Assembly (NCBI GenBank): GCA_964392385.1
Contig: CAYMPR010000009.1
Coordinates: forward strand, 1 to 41,533
Direction: 5' to 3'
Length of the DNA: 41,533 nucleotides
Source of the DNA: MWEH01 sp964392385
GTDB lineage: Bacteria; Bacillota; Clostridia; Christensenellales; DTU072
The position numbers and the translations under genes were made by a program. The first letter of the stretch is position 1, and each line of letters starts with the position of its first letter. Positions 36,338 through 41,533 of the stretch are shown piece by piece. Under the pieces are notes generated by a model. That model searched no databases. It was not told where the DNA came from and was given only the letters and a program-made list of their open reading frames with translations.

Positions 36338-37225
36338 ATGTATTACAATTCTATCACCGAATTAATCGGAAACACCCCTCTACTAAAGCTAAAAGAAACA
36401 AATATCTTTGCAAAGCTTGAGTATTTTAATCCACTTCATTCCGTAAAAGATAGGCCTTCATACTATATGCTCAAAGATGCTGAGGCGAAGCACTTGATAA
36501 GTAAAGGCGGAACGATAATAGAGCCTACAAGTGGAAACACTGGAATTGGGCTAACCTATATTGCTAAACAGATGGGATATAAGGTTATCTTAACTATGCC
36601 TGAGAGTATGAGCGAAGAACGAGTCAAATTGATGAAAATACTAGGTGCTGAAGTTATACTTACTGAGAAAAGTCTTGGGATTAAGGGTTCAGTAAAAAAG
36701 GCAAATGAACTTTTACAGCAGATTCCTAATAGTTACATGCCTAATCAGTTCGAAAACATAAACAATGTAAAAGCACATATAGAAACCACCGCTAAAGAAA
36801 TAATCAGCGATTTAGATAGTATTGTTCCTAAATATTTAGTATTAACAATTGGAAGTGCTGGTACAATAATGGGAATAGGCTCCACTCTAAAGCAAGTGTA
36901 CCAAGACCTAAAAATAATCGCAGTAGAGCCATTTGAAAGCCCTCTTCTTTCTCAAGGAAAAATAGCTCCTCATGGAATAATGGGAATTGGAGCTAATTTT
37001 GTTCCACCTCTTCTTGACACTTCAATAATCGATGAAATAATCACAGTAAAAACCGAGGATGCAAAAAAGACCGCTTTAAATGCGGCAAAAGAATATGGCA
37101 CACTTGTGGGTATTTCTTCTGGGGCAGCTCTTTTCGCCTCATTACAAGTTCAATCAAGGGATAAAGACGCTGTAATTGTTACTCTTTTCCCAGATACAGG
37201 CGAAAGATACTTGTCTGTATTATAG
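36338..37225 (+). CDS. cysK: Cysteine synthase (O-acetylserine sulfhydrylase)
   Basis: 295 residues of the fold-type II PLP family. ELIGNTPLLKL opens the protein, K37 in HSVKDRP is the lysine that binds PLP, PTSGNTGIGL binds the substrate carboxylate, and GSAGTIMGIG with its glycine loop binds the PLP phosphate. ISSGAA near the C-terminus carries the serine that contacts the pyridine nitrogen. The enzyme makes cysteine from O-acetylserine and sulfide in the cytoplasm. The length is slightly short of the usual 305-320, but all blocks are present. AAAGGA precedes the ATG by about 7 bases, and a terminator follows. No cysE is next to it. The 74-base gap upstream may allow read-through from the membrane-protein operon. 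Confidence 0.93.
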   Translation: MYYNSITELIGNTPLLKLKETNIFAKLEYFNPLHSVKDRPSYYMLKDAEAKHLISKGGTIIEPTSGNTGIGLTYIAKQMGYKVILTMPESMSEERVKLMKILGAEVILTEKSLGIKGSVKKANELLQQIPNSYMPNQFENINNVKAHIETTAKEIISDLDSIVPKYLVLTIGSAGTIMGIGSTLKQVYQDLKIIAVEPFESPLLSQGKIAPHGIMGIGANFVPPLLDTSIIDEIITVKTEDAKKTALNAAKEYGTLVGISSGAALFASLQVQSRDKDAVIVTLFPDTGERYLSVL

Positions 37226-37251
37226 TTCTTCCCTTACTCACTATATTTAAA

Positions 37252-37284
37252 AATCCCAGGCTAGCTAGCTTGGGATTGTTTTTT
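37252..37284 (+). terminator. cysK terminator
   Basis: AATCCCAGGC / GCTTGGGATT stem (one G-T pair) with loop TAGCTA, followed by GTTTTTT. It begins 26 bases after the stop codon. Confidence 0.85.
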
Positions 37285-37377
37285 AGAGTTTCTCACTTAT
37301 TGCTTACTAAAAATCTACTATACAATTATGTTTTATATGTCTTTTAGAATGATTTGACTGATTGCGTTTTTAAAAAT

Positions 37378-37950
37378 TTATTCTACAATTATGTCTCTCG
37401 TTGTTAGATATGTTCCATCTTGCGAATATACATATATTTTAGATCTTCCCTCGCTAATTCCATATATCCTTCCACCGGCAATAAATATTACATCAGGGTT
37501 TTGAATATCTATCCTATATCCAATTAGTGCTGGCGTGCCCGTATAACTAATGATAGCAGAGCTGAAAACGCTAATATCGCCACCATCATTTAATACTTGC
37601 ATTACTTCCGTTTGGTTAACAATCGATAAAGTTGTATTACCATCGCTATATATCAGTGAAAAATCATCTTCAGAAAAAGAAGTTGTCGAATAACTTAATC
37701 CAGACGTATAGGAAACGTACATCAAAATAGCTACAACCAAAATAAAGGCAACAACAATAGATATTGCCACAAACTGAATCCTTTTTGTTCTAAGTAAGGT
37801 TACGCCAGCATGAGCTTTAACACTCGGGATAGCTATCGGAATTTTTATTCCGTTACCCTCTTCTATGTCCAAAAATTTACTCGGAGCACCAGTTATACGA
37901 TAAGTGTAATTAACCCCACCTTCAACTTTTGTCTCCATCAAACTATCCAT
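37378..37950 (-). CDS. Single-pass membrane protein with an Ig-like ectodomain
   Basis: 190 residues from the ATG at 37950, which has GGAGG 4 bases upstream and lies downstream of the promoter at 37985-38012; the longer open frame to 38043 starts upstream of that promoter. Residues 1-60 are cytoplasmic, residues about 66-90 a membrane helix, and the rest is outside. The C-terminal 70 residues (GYRIDIQNPDVIFIAGG, then RIYGISEGRSKIYVYSQDG) have the N-P-x-V, G-x-I-x-G and S-E-G pattern of bacterial Ig-like group 2 (Big_2) domains. Function unknown; it may be a surface attachment or sensing protein. No partner is obvious and no terminator is clear. Confidence 0.65.
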   Translation of the reverse strand: MDSLMETKVEGGVNYTYRITGAPSKFLDIEEGNGIKIPIAIPSVKAHAGVTLLRTKRIQFVAISIVVAFILVVAILMYVSYTSGLSYSTTSFSEDDFSLIYSDGNTTLSIVNQTEVMQVLNDGGDISVFSSAIISYTGTPALIGYRIDIQNPDVIFIAGGRIYGISEGRSKIYVYSQDGTYLTTRDIIVE

Positions 37951-38258
37951 GATGCCTCCATCGGCAAATAAAATAATTAGATTAAGTATACCATAAATTA
38001 GCGGAAATTCAATAATCAGCTCCAAAATCAATTTACACAACAATATGGGCTTTTAGGTATCTAGGGATACCGAATAATCAATATATCTAGCACAACGTCT
38101 GCCAAGAATATTCAGCTATTGCAAGCTCTGCTGAATTTTTCTGTTCATTGCTCTTTCTAAATTTAGATAATATCTGCGATTGTTTCCTTCAACTCGAGTT
38201 ATTACCCGAATAGAATCAGGAGTCCAATTTACATGAATGGGTTGAGGGGGAAAGATAA
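37951..38258. other. Intergenic region with a promoter and an orphan open frame
   Basis: It holds the promoter of the small membrane protein (37985-38012), a GGTATC...GATACC inverted repeat near 38057-38072, and a minus-strand open frame running from 38343 to a TAG at 38116-38118. That frame has no start codon but reads like protein after the permease stop codon. Confidence 0.45.
37985..38012 (-). promoter_or_regulatory. Promoter of the Ig-like membrane protein
   Basis: Reverse strand TTGAAT (38007-38012), a 16-base spacer, and TATACT (37985-37990) extended by TGG directly upstream. The transcript would begin near 37977. Confidence 0.65.
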
Positions 38259-39566
38259 TTAAAGGAGTATCTGCATTATGTGAATGCCTGCAATTGCAGC
38301 GAGAATTGCGGGGATACCTGTTAGAAAACCATATTTTACAAACTCAGCAAAAGAATACTTTATTCCTTCTCGCTTTATTAAGTTACTCCACATTATACCC
38401 GCAAGTGCTCCTACAGGGGTTAGAAATGCGCCTATATTTGATCCCGCTATTGCGCTAAAGGCAGCGATTGTTTCAACGCCCGAAGCTTTTGCTGATATAG
38501 CACTAAAAAGAACACTCATAGGTATATTATTCATCAAATTCGCAACAAACATTGAGCTTATACCATAATTAAAGATTATATCGCCATTTGATAGCAAACT
38601 AGCAAGTTGGGTCGTCAATGTATATTTGTCTATTGCAAGCACTAACACAAACATTGATAAAACAAAAGGTACTAGCTCCCAGGGTGCGTTTTTAAGGCTC
38701 TTGAAAAATGTTGTTGGTTTTTCTTTTCTAATTATGTTAGTAACAATGGAAACTATACCCATACTTAGCATAAAACCAAGAGATATTAGCCACATTTCAA
38801 TTTGAATATATGATGATATAACTAAGCAGATTGTGCAAAGTGCAAGATGAATTCCGCCAATAATGACCATATTTTTGTCTTTTAGCTTTATTTCATGGGT
38901 CTCGTTGCAAACTGGCTCTTTAAGCTTTTTCCTAAAAATCAAATACAGTACAAAATATGATACTAAGCCCGATAAAATAGCTGGCAGTACCATAACTTTT
39001 GCATAATCTATAAACCCTATTCCCATAGCAGTTGCTATATATATGTTTGTTGGATTACCAATAATTAATGCCATACTCCATGTGTTTGCTGCGACAAACT
39101 CAGCTACTAAATACGGGATGGGGTTGATTTTGGCATTTTTTGCAAAGTAACAGATAAATGGGGTGAAGGTTAATATTATTATGTCGTTGGAGGTAAAGAT
39201 CGTTAGAATAGAAACTGTGATAAAAAGATATAAAAACAGCATAGTTTGGCTGCTTTTAGCTTTTGCGAGCACTTTTATAGCTATATATTCAAAAAAACCA
39301 GCCTCATTTAGAAAAATCGACATTATTGTCATTGATAAAAATAGGACAAGGATTTTAATAGGATTAATGGAGGAGTCCTTAGTGAACCCTTCAAATATTT
39401 CCCTAAAGCTTATTAGCCCTGATAATGCTAGTGTCAAAGCACCTATTAGCGCAACGATCCAGTATACCCCTAGTGTTATTTTTTTAATTTTTATTGTTGG
39501 AAAAACAAGGATGCTTAAAATCATTCCAAGACAGGTAAGAGCACATATAATAATTACGCCTACCAT
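38259..39566 (-). CDS. ArsB/SLC13-type permease
   Basis: 435 residues with about 10-11 membrane helices. The first half carries the ion-transporter (IT) superfamily signature: LFLSMTIMSIFLNEAGFF, FTSNDIIILTFTPFI and AANTWSMALIIGNPTNIY. The Asn-Asp and GNPTN hairpins sit in the substrate site of such carriers. The second half repeats the plan with MFVANLMNNIPMSV and GSNIGAFLTPVGALAGIMW, as expected for the inverted-repeat fold. Members export arsenite or take up di- and tricarboxylates or sulfate; the substrate cannot be chosen from sequence alone. No arsR or arsenate reductase is adjacent, which weakens an arsenite role. The AAGGA site is about 13 bases from the ATG, and a promoter at 39714-39742 implies a leader of about 140 bases. 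Confidence 0.85.
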   Translation of the reverse strand: MVGVIIICALTCLGMILSILVFPTIKIKKITLGVYWIVALIGALTLALSGLISFREIFEGFTKDSSINPIKILVLFLSMTIMSIFLNEAGFFEYIAIKVLAKAKSSQTMLFLYLFITVSILTIFTSNDIIILTFTPFICYFAKNAKINPIPYLVAEFVAANTWSMALIIGNPTNIYIATAMGIGFIDYAKVMVLPAILSGLVSYFVLYLIFRKKLKEPVCNETHEIKLKDKNMVIIGGIHLALCTICLVISSYIQIEMWLISLGFMLSMGIVSIVTNIIRKEKPTTFFKSLKNAPWELVPFVLSMFVLVLAIDKYTLTTQLASLLSNGDIIFNYGISSMFVANLMNNIPMSVLFSAISAKASGVETIAAFSAIAGSNIGAFLTPVGALAGIMWSNLIKREGIKYSFAEFVKYGFLTGIPAILAAIAGIHIMQILL

Positions 39567-39653
39567 AAATCTAGCACTTTCCTTAACTGCGATTAACGCG
39601 CCTCAATATTTAAAATTAAAACAATTCATTTCGTTATAAATAAATTGTAAGTC

Positions 39654-39675
39654 AGCCTTTTCCTTCAGGCTTTTT
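39654..39675 (+). terminator. Hairpin with T-run on the plus strand, inside the permease leader
   Basis: AGCCT (39654-39658) and AGGCT (39667-39671) flank an 8-base loop, followed by TTTT (39672-39675) on the plus strand. No plus-strand gene precedes it, so it is either an orphan terminator or a hairpin of the permease's 5' leader read on the minus strand. Confidence 0.4.
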
Positions 39676-39713
39676 CGAGATATTTTAGCTCAATTATTGC
39701 CTAAATCAATGCC

Positions 39714-39742
39714 AATTTAATACTTAATTGTCCTTTTGTCAA
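39714..39742 (-). promoter_or_regulatory. Promoter of the permease gene
   Basis: Reverse strand TTGACA (39737-39742), a 17-base spacer, and TAAATT (39714-39719). The perfect -35 is convincing; the -10 matches four of six. Confidence 0.5.
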
Positions 39743-39803
39743 TTTAAAAATACTACTTAATAAACTCATTCCATCCCAACTTGTTTTCTAAAGAAATAGA
39801 CAA

Positions 39804-39828
39804 CAAAAAAGCAGGCCTTTTAGCCCGC
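39804..39828 (-). terminator. Terminator of the ECF sigma operon
   Basis: Reverse strand GCGGGC / GCCTGC stem (one G-T pair) with a TAAAAG loop, followed by TTTTTT. It lies 27 bases after the stop of the last gene of the operon. Confidence 0.88.
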
Positions 39829-39854
39829 TTTAGTTAGTATAAAACCAAAATTAA

Positions 39855-40337
39855 TTAATCAAAATCTATGTCATCTACGTAAGAAAGCCCAGTTTTCGAA
39901 TCGACATGCACCTCTATTTTCAAGCCCCCATCTGTTACAAATTCAATTCTATAAATGTATTTTGAGTCGTTTAGTGGTGTCTTAACATCCAAGTGTAGAT
40001 CTGTATCAGAAACTCTTATTGTAGCTAGATCAGTAATCAAGCCAGGATATTCTGTAGTTACTTCTTGAGTTGCTGTAACTAGCGCTTGATTCTCGGCATA
40101 TTCCCAAGAGTACTTAATGCTATTTTTAGCATAGGATGCAGCTGAGCCCAAAACACCTCCTAAAACTGCACCAACTGACACTAAAATAAAAACAGTTGCG
40201 GCAATTACTGCAGTTACTATCGTTTTCCACTTAAATGCCTTCTTGATTTTTTTTATGTCAAACTCACTAGTTTCTGTAATTATGCCTTCCTTGACCTCTA
40301 GTTCATCTTTTTTGTCTAGCATTTCATCTATATCCAT
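39855..40337 (-). CDS. Membrane protein with PepSY-like ectodomain, putative sigma-factor partner
   Basis: 160 residues. The N-terminal 35 residues are cytoplasmic, acidic then basic; one membrane helix follows (about 38-62); the outside part (about 70-160) ends with YRIEFVTDGGLKIEV and DSKTGLSYVDDIDFD, the strand and TG-turn pattern of PepSY domains. The gene lies 117 bases after the ECF sigma gene, in the place of an anti-sigma factor, but has no zinc-finger HXXXCXXC motif. The short cytoplasmic segment might bind the sigma factor; this is inferred from position only. GGAGG precedes the ATG. It resembles the first gene of the operon in its C-terminal domain, so the operon holds two related sensors. 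Confidence 0.7.
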   Translation of the reverse strand: MDIDEMLDKKDELEVKEGIITETSEFDIKKIKKAFKWKTIVTAVIAATVFILVSVGAVLGGVLGSAASYAKNSIKYSWEYAENQALVTATQEVTTEYPGLITDLATIRVSDTDLHLDVKTPLNDSKYIYRIEFVTDGGLKIEVHVDSKTGLSYVDDIDFD

Positions 40338-40453
40338 CTTTTTCCTCCGGCAAACTCATCTAACTCGGTTTGTTTGCGATATATTCTAAAAAGTAATACA
40401 TTATGTTCCGATTAACTCGGTCTCTCTTTTCAGTTACAAATTATCTATTAAAC

Positions 40454-40936
40454 TTACATTTCATCAATAAGTATTTTCTTGAGCTTTTGCCTAGCCTCGT
40501 ACGCACCTGATTTTATCTGTTCTTCGGTTTTTTCGAGTATTAGAGCTATTTCTTTAAATTTAATATCTTCAAAATAGTGTAGAGTGATTATTTCCCTATA
40601 GTAATTGTCTAGTGTATCAATTGCTTTGTATAACGCTAAATACTCCTCGTTTTTTATTAATTTATCTATTAAACTATCACTTTTATCGGGAAGATTTATT
40701 GGGATCTCTACTTTTTTTCTTTCTTTTCTTAAAAAATCTAAAAAGGTTGTTTTTACTACTCTTAGCAACCAATACTTAAAATGAGGGACCTCATCTGGAA
40801 GTTTTTTTAGCGCTTTATAAAAAGCATCGGCTACTATGTCCTCAGCTATCGCCTCATCCCTGCATAGCGTGAATGCGTAAAGCATTGCCTCGTTATAGTA
40901 TCTTCTGAATAAATCATCCAGAATATCTGTTTTCAT
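40454..40936 (-). CDS. ECF-type RNA polymerase sigma factor
   Basis: 160 residues, normal for a minimal ECF sigma factor. Region 2 is at about 5-70 (YYNEAMLYAFTLCRDEAIAED, described in parts: YNEAMLYAFTLCRDE and AIAEDIVADAFYKALK, then FKYWLLRVVKTTFLDFLRKE). Region 4 is at about 100-155 (IDTLDNYYREIITLHYFED, then FKEIALILEKTEEQIKSGAYEARQKLKK), with a helix-turn-helix that would bind the -35 element. It should direct RNA polymerase to a small regulon in response to an envelope signal. It is flanked by two membrane proteins with PepSY-like domains, and an AACC...CGTT promoter before the operon suggests it controls its own transcription. AGGAAGG precedes the ATG. Confidence 0.93.
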   Translation of the reverse strand: MKTDILDDLFRRYYNEAMLYAFTLCRDEAIAEDIVADAFYKALKKLPDEVPHFKYWLLRVVKTTFLDFLRKERKKVEIPINLPDKSDSLIDKLIKNEEYLALYKAIDTLDNYYREIITLHYFEDIKFKEIALILEKTEEQIKSGAYEARQKLKKILIDEM

Positions 40937-40958
40937 TCAGCCTTCCTCAAATTGCAAA

Positions 40959-40979
40959 TGCCGGGCATTACCCGGCATA
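40959..40979 (-). other. GC-rich hairpin between the first operon gene and the sigma gene
   Basis: ATGCCGGG / CCCGGCAT, a perfect 8-bp stem with a 5-base loop, in otherwise AT-rich DNA. On the minus strand it is followed only by TTTGCAATTT, so it is at best a partial terminator. It may lower or protect sigma-gene mRNA relative to the first gene. Confidence 0.6.
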
Positions 40980-40997
40980 AGTCATATGTACAAACAA

Positions 40998-41411
40998 CTA
41001 ATCTCTATCCTTTACATCTACGTCGTGAACAACTACTATGTCGCCAGTTTCGTAATTAACTTCTAAGGTGATTTCATAATCGACGCTTTCAAAGTCAACT
41101 TGGTATTTATAGTATGAATTTGTTAGCTTATCTCCAATAACCAATATTTGATCAGAGCCATCTTCAACAAAGGTTTGTCCTAAATATTGTAAAGCTAAAA
41201 CTGTAGAGGCATAAGCTTTTGCATCGGTGATTGCTTCTTGTCTAGTGTGCTCGTTATTTGCTATTGCACTAAATCCAGCAAGGCCAAATACAATACCAAC
41301 TGCAAGTACAACTAATACTGCTATTGAAATTGCTATTACCAATACTTTTGTTGGAATTAATTTTCCCTCACGTCCCTTGTCTACATGTACTTTTTTTACT
41401 TGTTCTGTCAT
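40998..41411 (-). CDS. Membrane protein with PepSY-like ectodomain, first gene of the sigma operon
   Basis: 137 residues: about 20 basic cytoplasmic residues, one membrane helix (about 22-48), and an outside domain with YYKYQVDFESVDYEITLEV and NYETGDIVVVHDVDVKD, the PepSY-like strand pattern also seen in the protein encoded after the sigma gene. Strong AGGAGG 9 bases before the ATG. It is first in the operon and is followed by a hairpin, then the sigma gene. It has no catalytic motif. PepSY domains are often regulators of proteases or sensors on the outer face of the membrane, so a signal-sensing role is a reasonable inference. The true anti-sigma function, if any, could lie in this protein or its paralogue. 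Confidence 0.7.
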   Translation of the reverse strand: MTEQVKKVHVDKGREGKLIPTKVLVIAISIAVLVVLAVGIVFGLAGFSAIANNEHTRQEAITDAKAYASTVLALQYLGQTFVEDGSDQILVIGDKLTNSYYKYQVDFESVDYEITLEVNYETGDIVVVHDVDVKDRD

Positions 41412-41447
41412 TTTTTATTTCCTCCTATTTTGGTCTTTATACCTAAG

Positions 41448-41471
41448 AAACGAATGACTTAGTAAAAGGTT
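41448..41471 (-). promoter_or_regulatory. Putative ECF-type autoregulatory promoter
   Basis: Reverse strand AACC (41468-41471) followed by TTTT, 15 bases, then CGTTT (41448-41452). This fits the AAC-N16-CGTC-like promoters used by many ECF sigma factors, not the SigA pattern. The predicted leader of about 28 bases carries the AGGAGG of the first gene. Confidence 0.5.
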
Positions 41472-41533
41472 GGAAAGATTTTGAACTTCTCATCACTAAA
41501 GTGTTGAGATTCCTACTTCATAGACTTCGTATT

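Noticed and set aside
37951..38043. N-terminal extension of the Ig-like membrane protein
   Set aside because: A SigA-type promoter lies inside the extension and a GGAGG site serves the ATG at 37950.

Overview
The window is AT-rich chromosomal DNA from a low-GC, Gram-positive-type bacterium, most likely an uncultured Bacillota/Clostridia relative. The evidence is strong AGGAGG-type ribosome binding sites, SigA-like TTGaca/TATAAT promoters, short GC hairpin plus T-run terminators, lipoprotein and single-membrane surface proteins, and a Gram-positive-length SecG. The code is the standard one: galU ends in TGA, which argues against Mollicutes code 4. I see no rRNA, tRNA, CRISPR array, insertion sequence or phage gene.

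Region 1 (1-5.4 kb) is envelope and lipid related. It holds the start of a ZIP metal transporter, a membrane-anchored glycerophosphodiester phosphodiesterase, a GtrA-family membrane protein whose promoter predicts a leaderless mRNA, two tandem PlsC-like paralogues that both lack the catalytic Asp of the HX4D motif, and a metallophosphatase lipoprotein. Region 2 (5.4-12.1 kb) holds the most unusual gene: a radical-SAM glycyl-radical activase fused in one reading frame to a complete glycyl-radical enzyme. Beside it lie a GH127-like (DUF1680) glycosidase and galU.

Region 3 (12.2-32.0 kb) is two giant convergent-to-galU surface proteins of 3374 and 3095 residues. The first is an MBG/Ig-like stalk with a C-terminal membrane anchor and an embedded seven-copy repeat of about 65 residues that I do not recognise. 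The second has InlB-like, Ig-like and GLUG modules and no visible anchor. Each has its own promoter, and the two promoters share a TATTGCGC element. They probably act as long adhesins or a surface layer.

Region 4 (32.2-39.6 kb) holds secG with a duplicated 3' end and terminator, an AlbA/Schlafen-type ATP-binding regulator preceded by a 12-bp tandem repeat array, a DUF5058 membrane protein with a partner membrane protein and a 29-codon ORF between them, cysK, a small membrane protein with an Ig-like ectodomain, and an ArsB/SLC13-type permease. Region 5 (39.8-41.5 kb) is a three-gene operon: an ECF sigma factor between two small membrane proteins with PepSY-like ectodomains. An AACC-N15-CGTT promoter in front suggests autoregulation.

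Many start codons were moved from the longest ORF to one with a good ribosome binding site or lying downstream of a promoter. Promoter and terminator calls are by eye. Family names rest on motif recognition, not on a search.
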